NCBI RefSeq assembly: GCF_019991125.1
Contig: NZ_JAGENB010000005.1
Coordinates: forward strand, 348,097 to 412,096
DNA length: 64,000 bases
Direction: 5' to 3'
Source: Phyllobacterium calauticae
Lineage (GTDB): Bacteria; Pseudomonadota; Alphaproteobacteria; Rhizobiales; Rhizobiaceae
In this document: piece after piece, positions 26,285 through 35,758 of the stretch
How positions within the stretch are numbered: the stretch's first letter is position 1
How the letters are laid out: each line of letters starts with the position of its first letter
Made by a program: the position numbers and the translations under genes
Notes under the pieces: model-generated
What the model saw: the letters and a program-made list of their open reading frames with translations, nothing else
The model's database searches: none
What the model was told of the DNA's origin: nothing

Positions 26285-27043
26285 CTAATAGATGCTGAAT
26301 GGAAAGTAGTTGTTGTTGATCCGGTCATAGGTTCCGTTGAGCCGGATCTGGCTCAACGCCTCGTTGACCTGCTGGATAAGCTCGGTATTGCCCTTCGAGG
26401 CCGTCACATGCGATGTGCTGCGCAGGAGATCGCTGGTGAGCGGATCACCCACATAGTCGAACCTGGAGTTTTCGGGTGACTGCAGAAAGGCAAGCAATTC
26501 TATCGAGTCTGCCAGCATCAGCTCGACACTGCCGGAGGTCAGCAGTTTCTGAGCGGAGGGCTGGTCCGCGGCCAGAATGATCGTGCTTTCGGGGTAGACC
26601 TTCTTGAGATATTCAGCCTGCATCGTATCCTTGCCGGCGCCGATTTTAATGCCCTTCAAGGCAGCGGGGGAAATGTCGTGGAATTTCTGCGGATCGCCGG
26701 CAAAAGCCGAATGGGAACGGTAATAGGGCGTGGAAAATTCCATGCGCTTCGCGCGTTCATCGGTCAGCGACATGCTGGCAACCACGAGATCGTATTCGTG
26801 CTGTTCAAGCCGCGTGATGATCTCCACCCACGGCACCGTGACGATTGAGCAGTTTGCGTCCATCTCCTTGCAGAGGGCATGGGCGATTTCAACGTCGAAA
26901 CCGGTCAGCTTGCCGGAGGCATCGATGAAATTGAACGGAGGGTAGGCGCCCTCGGTCGCTATTCTCAGTGTCTGCTTTTCCGCCGAAGCCATACCGCCGA
27001 GCGAAACCAAAGCTGCAATTGCAAGAGCCAATACCGATTTCAT
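26285..27043 (-). CDS. Periplasmic amino-acid-type solute-binding protein (SBP_bac_3)
   Basis: Secreted protein of about 252 aa. A signal peptide (MKSVLALAIAALVSLGGMASA) is followed by a bacterial extracellular solute-binding family 3 domain: LRIATEGAYPPFNFIDASGK, GFDVEIAHALCKEMDANC, ELMLADSIELLAFLQ. This resembles the ArgT/HisJ group. No permease or ATPase is nearby; instead a diguanylate cyclase follows after 12 bp. The start is set at ATG 27043, with GGGG about 8 bases upstream; an ATG seven codons earlier is possible. Confidence 0.82.
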   Translation of the reverse strand: MKSVLALAIAALVSLGGMASAEKQTLRIATEGAYPPFNFIDASGKLTGFDVEIAHALCKEMDANCSIVTVPWVEIITRLEQHEYDLVVASMSLTDERAKRMEFSTPYYRSHSAFAGDPQKFHDISPAALKGIKIGAGKDTMQAEYLKKVYPESTIILAADQPSAQKLLTSGSVELMLADSIELLAFLQSPENSRFDYVGDPLTSDLLRSTSHVTASKGNTELIQQVNEALSQIRLNGTYDRINNNYFPFSIY

Positions 27044-27318
27044 CTTGTGTGCCCCAAATAGCATTTTGAACCATTTGGTTGCCTCGAAATGAATAAAGTG
27101 TAACCGGCGCCCCGCGATGTCGCGACATGATTTATTTTGATTGAACAGCTCAAGTTCAAATTTAGAAAAACCGGCTTCAGCGGGACGTTTGTGTGCCGCC
27201 CGTGGGGTGAGCTGGAAATCAACCCAATAATAACCTGATCCGTTAATTCAACATCAAGTGTTTGTCCGTAGTGGAAGACCACGGGAGGATGCAAACAGGG
27301 ACAGAGAGAACCGTAATC

Positions 27319-29409
27319 ATGATGTTGGTGATGGCGTGTATCGGCGGAAAACACAACATTTGGCTTGTTCTCCTTGCGGCTTTCGTTTGCGTATCGGGTT
27401 CATGGGCGATCTTCCGCCTGTTCCAGCGGGCGGCGACTACAACGGGCCCGGAAAAAATCGGATGGCACTTCCTGACGGCAACGGCGGCGGGATCAGCGAT
27501 CTGGTGTACCCACTTCATCGCCATGCTGGCTTATGATCCGGGAGCACCCGTCGCCTTCGATGCCGTCCTGACCATCGTTTCGCTTCTGGTCGCAATCGGC
27601 GGGGCGCTGGTAAGTTTCGTCATAGCCACGAGCGGATCGGGCCGGCTGCCTTCCATCGTCGGCGGTTCGCTGTTGGGTGTATCCATCGCAGCCATGCATT
27701 ACACCGGCATGTTCGCCTATCGCGTCCAGGGTATCGTCGACTGGGACATGCCCTATCTGATGGCCTCGATCGTTCTGTCGGTCGTCCTTTCAGCCGTTTC
27801 ATTGCACCTTGCCGTCAATGGCAAATTCAACAGGCGATTGGCCGCTGCGTCCGGCGTGCTGGCGCTTGCCATTGTCAGCCTGCATTTTACCGGCATGACG
27901 GCGTTCAAAATAACCCCGTTGTCGACGGCGGGTGCGTTCACCGATCATGCGGCCCTGCAGGCCATGGCCCTCGCGATTGCGCTGGTGGGCATGATTGTCG
28001 TGGGTACGGGGCTCGTCAGTTACCTCATCGATGACCGTACACGGGCGGATTCGTATCAGCGGCTGCGCCAGATGGCGATGAACGACAGTCTGACGGGCCT
28101 TCCCAACCGCGCCAGTTTCAATGACCGCCTCGACCGGGAAATCCGCGCCGCCGGCAATACCGGAAACCGGATTGCGCTGGTCTGCATCGATCTCGACCGC
28201 TTCAAGGAAATCAACGATGTCCGTGGGCATAGTTCCGGCGATGAGGTTCTGCGCACGCTGGCGCAGCGCATGAGCGATCTGTTGCACGACGGGGAATTTG
28301 TCGCCCGGCTGGGCGGGGATGAATTTGCCGCCATTCATCACGCGCACAACGGAGAAGCGCTGAACGGGTTTCTCGCCCGCATTGAAACAGCGATGTTCAA
28401 GCCCATCCGCATTGGCGATTTTGACGTGAACCCTGGAGCGAGCATCGGCGTTGCACTCTATCCCGACGATGCCGATACCAAGGAAATGCTGATCAACAAT
28501 GCCGACCTTGCCATGTATCGCGCCAAGGCCGACCGGACCACGGCAGTCTGCTTCTACGAACAGGGAATGGACGAAACGGTCCGGGCCCGCCGGACATTGG
28601 CGGGAGAGCTGCGCGAGGCGCTCGACAACAATGAACTCGACCTGTACTATCAGGTGCAGACCGCTGTTTCGACCGGCGAGGTTCGCGGCTATGAAGTCCT
28701 GCTGCGCTGGAAGCATCCGAAGCACGGTTTCATCCCGCCGTCAGAATTCATCCCGCTTGCGGAGGAAACCGGGCTGATCCTGCAACTGGGCGAATGGGTC
28801 CTGCGGAGGGCCTGTGCCGCCGCCACATCCTGGACGCCTGCCTACAAGATTGCGGTCAATCTGTCGCCCGTTCAGCTTTCCCATGCGGACTTGCCGAAGC
28901 TGATCCATGAAATCCTGCTGGAAACCCAGCTGCCTGCCAGCCGCCTCGAGCTCGAACTCACGGAATCGACGATCATCGCCGATAAGGTCCGGACCCTGCA
29001 TATCCTGCGCCAGATCAAACAGCTGGGTGTCACCATCGCCCTCGATGATTTCGGAACGGGATATTCGTCGCTTGAAACCCTGCGGTCGTTTCCCTTCGAT
29101 ACGATCAAGCTGGACCGTTCCTTCATGAGCGAAGTCGAGACGAGCCCGCAGGCAAAGGCCATTATTCGCGCGGTTCTCGCGCTGGGCAAGAGCCTCAGCA
29201 TCCCGGTTCTGGCCGAGGGCATCGAAACGCAGAGCCAGCTGTCGCTTCTGGATGCGGAGGGGTGCGATGCGGCGCAGGGCTTTTATCTGGGCAGGCCCGC
29301 CCCGCTGGACCAGATCATGATCAGCGGCCAGATCAGCAGGATTGAAGACGGTATTGCAGCAGAAGTGCCGCTGCCGCAACCAACCACCATTCTGGCTTTG
29401 TCGGCCTAG
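27319..29409 (+). CDS. MHYT-GGDEF-EAL cyclic di-GMP protein
   Basis: Protein of about 696 aa with an N-terminal seven-helix MHYT sensor (repeats THFIAMLAYD, MHYTGMFAYR, LHFTGMTAFK), proposed to bind metal and sense a diatomic gas or redox state. It is followed by GGDEF (ARLGGDEFAAI, near 332) and EAL domains. The phosphodiesterase core looks intact: the first motif reads EVLLRW instead of EALLRW, then NLSPVQLS, LELTEST, DDFGTGYSS, KLDRSF, AEGIET and AAQGFYLGRP. Both activities are therefore possible. The start is uncertain: GGGAGG lies directly against an ATG at 27289, while family members usually begin near 27319. It is divergent from the solute-binding protein/cyclase operon. Confidence 0.9.
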   Translation: MMLVMACIGGKHNIWLVLLAAFVCVSGSWAIFRLFQRAATTTGPEKIGWHFLTATAAGSAIWCTHFIAMLAYDPGAPVAFDAVLTIVSLLVAIGGALVSFVIATSGSGRLPSIVGGSLLGVSIAAMHYTGMFAYRVQGIVDWDMPYLMASIVLSVVLSAVSLHLAVNGKFNRRLAAASGVLALAIVSLHFTGMTAFKITPLSTAGAFTDHAALQAMALAIALVGMIVVGTGLVSYLIDDRTRADSYQRLRQMAMNDSLTGLPNRASFNDRLDREIRAAGNTGNRIALVCIDLDRFKEINDVRGHSSGDEVLRTLAQRMSDLLHDGEFVARLGGDEFAAIHHAHNGEALNGFLARIETAMFKPIRIGDFDVNPGASIGVALYPDDADTKEMLINNADLAMYRAKADRTTAVCFYEQGMDETVRARRTLAGELREALDNNELDLYYQVQTAVSTGEVRGYEVLLRWKHPKHGFIPPSEFIPLAEETGLILQLGEWVLRRACAAATSWTPAYKIAVNLSPVQLSHADLPKLIHEILLETQLPASRLELELTESTIIADKVRTLHILRQIKQLGVTIALDDFGTGYSSLETLRSFPFDTIKLDRSFMSEVETSPQAKAIIRAVLALGKSLSIPVLAEGIETQSQLSLLDAEGCDAAQGFYLGRPAPLDQIMISGQISRIEDGIAAEVPLPQPTTILALSA

Positions 29410-29572
29410 AATTCCACCGTTCCACAGGGGCATCGCAGAACAGAAAAACGGCTTTTCGCCGCTGAAAGCTAACTGAAAGGTTGCGTCGTCTATAGTACCC
29501 CTGCATCCATAAGAACACACCCACGGTGTGACAAAGAATTGAGGGTGCGGGAAACAAATCGAGGACGGAACA

Positions 29573-30589
29573 ATGGCACTTTCACGCTCTTTTTTTCACA
29601 CGGCTTCTTTTGCCGTTTTGATGGCCGCCAGCACATTCGGTGCCGGATCCGCCGCTCATGCCGATGACAAGATCACCATCATGGTGGGCGGCTATGAAAA
29701 GCACATTTATTTGCCTGCAAAGCTTGCCGAAGCGCTCGGCTATTTCAAGGACGAAGGCCTGGATGTTGAATTGCTCAACGAACCGGCCGGTGTCGATGCC
29801 GAAAACCAGCTGCTGGCAGGCGCCGTCCAGGGCGTTGTCGGTTTCTACGATCACTGCATTGACCTGCAGGCCAAGGGCAAGCTTGTTGAATCGATCGTTC
29901 AGTTCAGCCAGGCGCCGGGCGAAGTCGAACTGGTTTCGACGAAACACCCCGAGATCAAGTCTGCGGCTGACTTCAAGGGCATGAGCCTCGGCGTCACCGG
30001 GCTTGGCTCCTCCACCAATTTCCTCACGCAGTATCTGGCTTTCAAGAGCGGCTTGCAGCCCGGAGAGTTTACATCCGTGCCTGTCGGCGCCGGAGCGACA
30101 TTCATTGCCGCCATGCAGCAGGACAAGATCCAGGCTGGCATGACAACCGAGCCGACCATCTCGCGCATGCTCAAGACCAAGGAAGCAAGCGTCCTGATCG
30201 ACATGCGCACGATTGAAAGCACGCGGGCCGCTCTCGGCGGAACCTATCCCGCCGCATCGCTCTATATGGAAACATCGTGGGTCGATGCACACAAGGAAAC
30301 GACGCAGAAGCTGGCCAATGCCTTCGTCAAGACCTTGAAATACATCAACACCCACAGTGCGGATGACATTGCCGACAAGATGCCGAAGGATTTCTACGTC
30401 GGCGACAAGGAAGGCTATGTAAAGGCGCTTGCCGACGGCAAGGGCATGTTCACCGCAGACGGCGTGATGCCGGCGGACGGTCCGCAGACCGTACTGAACG
30501 TTCTGTCGAGCTTTTCCAAGAACGTCAAAGGCAAGCAGATCGATCTTTCCAAGACCTTCACGTCTGAATTCGTGAAAGCTGCCAAATAA
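29573..30589 (+). CDS. ABC transporter substrate-binding protein (NMT1/SsuA/ThiY-like)
   Basis: Periplasmic binding protein of 338 aa. A signal peptide (MALSRSFFHTASFAVLMAA.., ending around AAHA) is followed by an NMT1/SsuA-type domain: VGGYEKHIYLPAKLAEALGYFKDEGLDVEL, LLAGAVQGVVGFYDHCIDLQ, GVTGLGSSTNFLTQYL. The family takes up sulfonates, taurine, nitrate or thiamine precursors. None is singled out here, and no monooxygenase is nearby. GAGGACGGAACA precedes the ATG. First gene of an importer operon. Confidence 0.87.
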   Translation: MALSRSFFHTASFAVLMAASTFGAGSAAHADDKITIMVGGYEKHIYLPAKLAEALGYFKDEGLDVELLNEPAGVDAENQLLAGAVQGVVGFYDHCIDLQAKGKLVESIVQFSQAPGEVELVSTKHPEIKSAADFKGMSLGVTGLGSSTNFLTQYLAFKSGLQPGEFTSVPVGAGATFIAAMQQDKIQAGMTTEPTISRMLKTKEASVLIDMRTIESTRAALGGTYPAASLYMETSWVDAHKETTQKLANAFVKTLKYINTHSADDIADKMPKDFYVGDKEGYVKALADGKGMFTADGVMPADGPQTVLNVLSSFSKNVKGKQIDLSKTFTSEFVKAAK

Positions 30590-30602
30590 CCTTTCCGAGC
30601 CT

Positions 30603-30634
30603 ATCGCTTCCGGCCGCCAGCGGCTGGAAGCGAT
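30603..30634 (+). other. Intercistronic hairpin after the SsuA-like gene
   Basis: A 15-bp inverted repeat (ATCGCTTCCGGCCGC / GCGGCTGGAAGCGAT) with one G-T wobble and a very tight loop, placed 14 bp after the binding-protein stop and 58 bp before the ATPase start. There is no T-run. It probably protects the binding-protein mRNA or lowers read-through. Confidence 0.7.
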
Positions 30635-30692
30635 CCCTTGGTATCGGGCATTGCGTGCACGCCCGTTATTCAGCACGCCCCAGGTATTTGCC

Positions 30693-31511
30693 ATGAAAGA
30701 CAATGCATCCCAGACCCCTGCCATTGAATTGATCAATGTCAGCCGTCGCTTCGTTTCACCGACCGGCAAGTCGCTGACTGCCTTGCGCGATTTCAACATG
30801 GTGGTCGAACCCGGCGAGTTCGTCGCCGTTGTCGGACCGACAGGTTGCGGCAAGTCCACAACACTCAATCTCGTCACCGGACTTGCCCGGCCAAGCGCCG
30901 GCGAAGTGCGCCTCATGGGCGGCCCGGTCAATGGTATCGATCCGAGAGTCGGCTTCGTGTTTCAGACCGACGCGCTGTTCCCGTGGCGCAATGTCATTGA
31001 CAATGTCATGGCCGGCCCGCTCTTCCGGGGAAAATCCCATGCGGAAGCCACCCGCAGCGCCAGGGACTGGCTCGCCCGTGTCGGGCTGTCCCGCTTCGAG
31101 CAGCACTATCCGCACCAGCTTTCGGGCGGCATGCGCAAGCGCGTGTCCCTGGCCCAGACTTTCATCAATGAACCTGAAATTCTGTTGATGGACGAGCCGT
31201 TCTCGGCGCTGGACGTGCAGACCCGGACCGTGATGCACGAAGAGCTGTTGCGCCTGTGGGCGGAACGCAAGGCCTCGGTCATCTTTGTGACGCACGACCT
31301 TGAGGAGGCCGTTGCCCTCGCGGACAAGGTCTATGTGCTGACTGCCGGACCCGCAACGGTGAAATCCGTCTATCCCATCAATCTCCCGCGTCCGCGCGTG
31401 GTTGCTGACATTCGCTACGAGCCCCGTTTCATCGAATATTGCCGCACGATCTGGGAAGATCTGCGCGATGAAGTGGAAATGAGCTATCGCCGCGCCAGTC
31501 AGGCAGCCTGA
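30693..31511 (+). CDS. ABC transporter ATPase (SsuB/TauB-like)
   Basis: ATPase of 272 aa with Walker A (GPTGCGKST), Q-loop (VFQTDALFPWRNV), signature (LSGGMRKRVSLAQTF), Walker B (ILLMDEPFSALD) and H-loop (FVTHDLEEAV). This set is typical of the nitrate/sulfonate/taurine group. The start is ATG 30693; an upstream extension of the frame has no ribosome binding site. It is followed after 17 bp by the permease gene. Confidence 0.9.
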   Translation: MKDNASQTPAIELINVSRRFVSPTGKSLTALRDFNMVVEPGEFVAVVGPTGCGKSTTLNLVTGLARPSAGEVRLMGGPVNGIDPRVGFVFQTDALFPWRNVIDNVMAGPLFRGKSHAEATRSARDWLARVGLSRFEQHYPHQLSGGMRKRVSLAQTFINEPEILLMDEPFSALDVQTRTVMHEELLRLWAERKASVIFVTHDLEEAVALADKVYVLTAGPATVKSVYPINLPRPRVVADIRYEPRFIEYCRTIWEDLRDEVEMSYRRASQAA

Positions 31512-31528
31512 ACCGGAGGAATTCCATC

Positions 31529-32407
31529 ATGACCGATACCCCATTGGAAAATATCGCTCCGATTTTCCGCGCCGGAACCTCGGATGCAGAAATAGAGGCC
31601 GCGGCTCTCAAGGCAATTCGACGCCGCAAACACGCTGTCCTGTTCTGGCGGCTTGTCATCCTGGTCGGCATTCTCGGCGCCTGGGAACTTGCAGCCAACA
31701 GACTTTGGATTGATCCGTTTTTCTATTCCAGCCCAAGCGGCATTGTCATGCGCCTGTATGAATGGATCACGGAGGGCACCGCCGAAGGGTCGCTCTGGTT
31801 CAATCTGTGGGTCACCATGGAAGAAGCATTGATCGGCTTTTTTGCAGGCTCCATTGCCGGCGTGCTGGTTGGCATCGGCCTTGGCCGCAACCAGTTCCTC
31901 TCCGACATTTTCTCGGTTTATATCAAGGCGATCAACTCGATCCCGCGCGTCGTTCTTGCCCCGATCTTCATCATGATCATGGGGCTGGGACTGGCATCCA
32001 AAGTCGCGCTGGCCTTCATCATGGTGTTCTTCGTGGTGTTTGCCAATGCATTCCAGGGCGTGCGCGAAGCCGACCGCAACATGATTGCCAATGCCCGTAT
32101 TCTCGGGGCGTCCAACTGGCAGGTGACGCGCACGGTAATCGTACCATCGGCGATGAGCTGGATTTTCGCCAGCCTGCACGTCAGCTTCGGCTTTGCCATC
32201 ATCGGCGCGATCGTTGGTGAATTTGTCGGCGCACGCTTTGGCATCGGTCAGTTGATCTCGATTGCCAAAGGCACATTCGATGCGGCCGGCATGTATGCCG
32301 CCATCATCCTGGTGATGCTCGTTACGCTGCTGGCGGAAATGATCATGACCATGATCGAAACCCGCTTGGCAAAGTGGCGCCCGCAACAGCACACCGACAT
32401 GCAGTAA
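31529..32407 (+). CDS. ABC transporter permease (SsuC/TauC-like)
   Basis: Inner-membrane permease of 292 aa. An N-terminal cytoplasmic region of about 40 residues precedes six hydrophobic segments and the conserved loop NMIANARILGASNWQVTRTVIVPSA, the ATPase-contact EAA region. CGGAGGAATTCCATC gives a good ribosome binding site. Last gene of the operon; its transcription should stop at the hairpin starting at 32430, inside the end of the convergent kinase gene. Confidence 0.9.
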   Translation: MTDTPLENIAPIFRAGTSDAEIEAAALKAIRRRKHAVLFWRLVILVGILGAWELAANRLWIDPFFYSSPSGIVMRLYEWITEGTAEGSLWFNLWVTMEEALIGFFAGSIAGVLVGIGLGRNQFLSDIFSVYIKAINSIPRVVLAPIFIMIMGLGLASKVALAFIMVFFVVFANAFQGVREADRNMIANARILGASNWQVTRTVIVPSAMSWIFASLHVSFGFAIIGAIVGEFVGARFGIGQLISIAKGTFDAAGMYAAIILVMLVTLLAEMIMTMIETRLAKWRPQQHTDMQ

Positions 32408-32423
32408 TTCAGCATGCCAGCGA

Positions 32424-33866
32424 TCAAGACAGGACCGGCTCGCTCCGGTCCTGTTTTATTGTTGGCAGCTTGATGTCCACAGTCAATCCTCCGCTCGGGG
32501 ATGTGCCCAAACTCACCGTACCGTCAGCGCCGTCGACGACTTCCTTGACGATGGCAAGGCCCAAGCCGCTACCCTCGGGCTGCACGTCCATGATGCGGTA
32601 GAACCGCTCGAAAACCTTCGCTCTTTCATCGTCGGGTATACCTGGCCCGTTGTCTTCGACACGAAGCTGCACCCATTCGTCACCTTTGGAAACGGAAACC
32701 GTGACGGTGCCGCCAACCGGCGTGTAGCGCAGGGCATTGTCGATGAGATTGACGATCATCTCGGACAGCATCGGGCCGTCGCCTTCGACGAAAGCCGGTT
32801 CGCTTGCTTCGAAACCGAGATCGATCTGGCGGCGCAAGGCCGTTTCGGCATAGGTGTCGAGGACCTGCCGTGTTGCCGCGGTCATATCAACCCTGTCGCG
32901 CCGTGGCCTGCGGCTACCCGGTTCGGCGCGCGACAATGTCAGCAGCTGACTGGCGAGGCGGGCGAGCTGCTTCGTGCTGGACCGGAGAGCCTGCAAGGCC
33001 TCGTTGCGGCGGTCGTTGTCCTGTTCCCGCGCGGCAAAGCTTGCCTGGGTCGCGACCAGGGTCAGGGGGGTGCGCAACTGGTGCGCCGCGTTGGAGACGA
33101 ACCGCCTCTGTGCCGCCATCTGGCTTTGTACGCGCTCCATATAATCGTTGAGGGCGTGGACCAGGGGACGCAGTTCGGTCTGCACGGTTTCGGGGGAAAA
33201 CGGATCAAGCCGCTCCCGTCCCTGTTCGCGCACCGCATCGCGCAGGCGCAGGACCGGGGTGAGTCCGCGCTGCAGCCCGACAATGGCGACAAAACCGGCG
33301 ACGAGAACCAGCAATACCTGTTTGGTGAAATCCGACAGCCAGAGCCTTTGCCGCATGGCCCGTTCGCCATTCAGCGTCACCGCGACCGACACGGACACTT
33401 CGGCATCCCGCGCCAGGCCGATCACCGGGTGGTTCAATGTCAGCACGCGTACCGGAGAGTCTCTGAAAACCGCATCTTCGCCCACCTGTTCCTTCTTGGG
33501 TTCGGGCAGGTTGTCGAAGCCGGAGACCAGGGTTCCCCATGCTGTCAGCACCCGGTAAAAAACCCGGTCGCCATGGCCGATATCGAACATCTCAAGCGCA
33601 GCGGGCGGAATATCCACGGCAACTGTCCCGTTGGTGTCCACCGTCACAGCTTCGGCAATCACCCGGGCGGACGCCAGCAGCAGCTGATCGCTGACCAGAT
33701 CGGCGGTGGCCTCGGCAGATTGAAAGCTGATGACGAGATTGACGCAGATCACACCGATCAGCGGAAGAACGATCCAGAGTAGAAGCTGGACCCGCAGGCT
33801 CTCGCTCAGCCGTTTCCACAAACGGCGGAATTTCGACTGCGTCTGGGGCTTGCCGTCACTCGCCAT
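32424..33866 (-). CDS. Sensor histidine kinase (TctE-like)
   Basis: Membrane histidine kinase of 480 aa. Two helices (about residues 28-48 and 184-200) flank a periplasmic 2CSK_N-type sensor domain (AEATADLVSDQLLLASARVIAEAV). A short linker leads to HisKA, with phosphoacceptor His262 (NAAHQLRTPL), and an ATPase domain with N-box (NLIDNALRYTP), G1 (DNGPGIP) and G2 (GSGLGLAIVKEV). It is the second gene after its response regulator, overlapping it by 11 bp. TctE relatives sense tricarboxylates, but no tctCBA transporter is in view. Its last codons contain the terminator of the convergent importer operon. Confidence 0.9.
   Translation of the reverse strand: MASDGKPQTQSKFRRLWKRLSESLRVQLLLWIVLPLIGVICVNLVISFQSAEATADLVSDQLLLASARVIAEAVTVDTNGTVAVDIPPAALEMFDIGHGDRVFYRVLTAWGTLVSGFDNLPEPKKEQVGEDAVFRDSPVRVLTLNHPVIGLARDAEVSVSVAVTLNGERAMRQRLWLSDFTKQVLLVLVAGFVAIVGLQRGLTPVLRLRDAVREQGRERLDPFSPETVQTELRPLVHALNDYMERVQSQMAAQRRFVSNAAHQLRTPLTLVATQASFAAREQDNDRRNEALQALRSSTKQLARLASQLLTLSRAEPGSRRPRRDRVDMTAATRQVLDTYAETALRRQIDLGFEASEPAFVEGDGPMLSEMIVNLIDNALRYTPVGGTVTVSVSKGDEWVQLRVEDNGPGIPDDERAKVFERFYRIMDVQPEGSGLGLAIVKEVVDGADGTVSLGTSPSGGLTVDIKLPTIKQDRSEPVLS
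32430..32457 (+). terminator. Rho-independent terminator of the SsuABC-like operon
   Basis: A perfect 9-bp stem CAGGACCGG / CCGGTCCTG with a 6-nt loop, followed by TTTTATT on the plus strand. It lies 23 bp after the permease stop and inside the final codons of the histidine kinase gene read from the other strand, so the C-terminal kinase residues double as terminator DNA. Confidence 0.88.
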
Positions 33867-34524
33867 GGCGCAAAAGATAGCCCATGCCGCGCAATGTCGC
33901 GATTTTCACCGAACTGCCTTCCAGCTTCTTGCGTACCCTGTGAACATAAATCTCTATGGCATTTGCATCGGCCAAATCATTGAAACCGAAGACACTTTCG
34001 CACAGGACAGTTTTGCTGACCGTCGTCCCCGCCTTGAAGATCAGGTGCTCCAGCACCGCATGCTCGCGCGGTGTCAGCGACATGAGCTTGCCCGACAGAA
34101 AGAACTGCCGCGTCCTGCCGTCGAACAGCAATTCACCCAACTCGATCTCGGGATTGGCCCGGTTATGCCCGCGGCGGAGCTGCGCCCGGATCCGCGCCTC
34201 CAGTTCGGCGATCTCGAATGGTTTGGCCAGGTAGTCGTCGGCGCCTTCGTCGAGCCCTGCAACCCGGCCGCCAAGGCTTGCATTCGCGGTCAGTATGATG
34301 ACCGGAACGGTACTGCCGCTCTTGCGCAGGCGTCGCAGCACGGTCATTCCGTCCATTTTGGGCAGGGACAGATCGAGAATGACAAGGGCATAGTCGGCGA
34401 CCCGCAGTGCATGGTCGGCATCCTCCCCATTATAGACGGTATCGACGGCATAATGGGCCTGCCGCAGCGCCTTATCGAGCCAGGATGCCAAATCACGATT
34501 GTCTTCAACGAGGAGTATGCGCAT
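33856..34524 (-). CDS. OmpR-family response regulator (TctD-like)
   Basis: Response regulator of 222 aa. The receiver domain has acidic residues Glu7-Asp8, phosphoacceptor Asp51 (ALVILDLSLPKMDG) and Lys near 101 (YLAKPF). The C-terminal OmpR winged helix ends with VRKKLEGSSVKIATLRGMGYLLR. First gene of a two-gene operon with the kinase. The target promoters are not evident. The nearby importer and DUF1402 genes are only candidates by position. Confidence 0.92.
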   Translation of the reverse strand: MRILLVEDNRDLASWLDKALRQAHYAVDTVYNGEDADHALRVADYALVILDLSLPKMDGMTVLRRLRKSGSTVPVIILTANASLGGRVAGLDEGADDYLAKPFEIAELEARIRAQLRRGHNRANPEIELGELLFDGRTRQFFLSGKLMSLTPREHAVLEHLIFKAGTTVSKTVLCESVFGFNDLADANAIEIYVHRVRKKLEGSSVKIATLRGMGYLLRHGE

Positions 34525-34760
34525 GCGCGTAGGATATACTACGGGTGCAGGAATTTACCAATGTGCCTGGTCTTTTTATGGACAAACATGATTCTTGCAT
34601 CTCGCCAGCGCAGGGATTCATGATAAGAGCGCCAGGTGTGGAAAAGAGCCGCAGGTGCCGACCCAATCTTTACCACAATCATACCTGCGTGACATTCCTA
34701 CCTGTATATTTCGAGCGCATGCTTCCCCTATGCTTTCGGTCAAGAATGGAGACGTACTTT

Positions 34761-35747
34761 ATGAGCTTTCCCGCGGTATCTCGCTTGGCCGCAATGCTGG
34801 TCATCGGCATTGGCATCGGTAGTTTCCTTGGGCAACCGGCCGATGCTGCCAATGAGGTGCTGGTGCCGCCGGGCAACCGTTCCGAGACGCAGCCACCCAT
34901 CCCCAAGACATCGGCGGACCGGGCAAAAGCGTTCAACACGACATATGACGAAAAATACAAGCAGATCATTGCGCTGCTCACGCGCGAGACAAAGCTGGTT
35001 GCGCAGATCAAGGATGCCGCCCGCGCCTATCACATCGATCCCATTCACATCGTCGGTGCGCTGGTCGGGGAGCATACCTACAATGTCAGTGCCGTCGGCA
35101 AGGTGCAGACCTATTATGTCAAGGCGCTGGCCTATGCCAATGCGGACTTCTCCTTCCGGTACAAGGGCGTCACGATTCAGGCTTTTGTCAAAAAGCCGGA
35201 ATTTGCCGCCTGCGCCGCGCTGACAGCCAGCGCCGAGCTGTGGAATTGCCGCGATCAGGTCTGGGACGACCGGTTTCGCGGCAAGACCGTCGATGACGTG
35301 GCCTATGAACCCATTTCACTTCAGCGGGCGTTTTTCCAGCCGTTCTACGGCGGTCAGACGTTTGGCCTCGGTCAGATAAGCCCGCTGGCGGCCCTGGAGG
35401 TGACGGACCTTGTCTCGCAGGTCAGCAAACTTCCAAAGCTTTCCCCCGATCAGCCTCAGGCGGTTTATCGCGATGTCATGGATCCCGACCGCAGCGTCGT
35501 CTACATCGCGGCAATCGTGCGCGATGCCATCGACGCCTATGCGGCGCAGGGTTTCGACATTTCGAAGAATCCCGGCATCACGGCGACCCTGTACAATGTC
35601 GGGCAGCCACGGCGCCGGGCCGCCGAGTTGCGGCAGGCAATCGCAAGCGGCAGCAACCGCAAATATCCGGTCGAAAACTATTATGGCTGGCTGATCAATG
35701 AAAAGCTCGATGACCTCGAGGGCATTCTTCAATCGAACGGGCAGTGA
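34761..35747 (+). CDS. DUF1402 family secreted protein
   Basis: Secreted protein of 328 aa with signal peptide (MSFPAVSRLAAMLVIGIGIGSF.., about 30 residues) and the DUF1402 domain found mainly in rhizobia. The blocks HIDPIHIVGALVGEHTYNV and FGLGQISPLAALEVTDLV, plus the NPGITATLYNVG ending, recall lytic transglycosylase-like folds (compare the Glu in GEHTYN). This suggests, but does not prove, a cell-wall role. The start is ATG 34761, with GGAGA upstream; a much longer frame begins at 34545 but lacks a signal sequence. It converges on the cysteine peptidase gene. Confidence 0.8.
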   Translation: MSFPAVSRLAAMLVIGIGIGSFLGQPADAANEVLVPPGNRSETQPPIPKTSADRAKAFNTTYDEKYKQIIALLTRETKLVAQIKDAARAYHIDPIHIVGALVGEHTYNVSAVGKVQTYYVKALAYANADFSFRYKGVTIQAFVKKPEFAACAALTASAELWNCRDQVWDDRFRGKTVDDVAYEPISLQRAFFQPFYGGQTFGLGQISPLAALEVTDLVSQVSKLPKLSPDQPQAVYRDVMDPDRSVVYIAAIVRDAIDAYAAQGFDISKNPGITATLYNVGQPRRRAAELRQAIASGSNRKYPVENYYGWLINEKLDDLEGILQSNGQ

Positions 35748-35758
35748 TCGGCGTCAGA

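Noticed and set aside
32424..34524. The two-component pair as the dedicated regulator of the adjacent SsuABC-like importer.
   Set aside because: They converge and do not share a promoter, and the sensor is of the TctE type that usually goes with tricarboxylate transport. No sequence link was seen.
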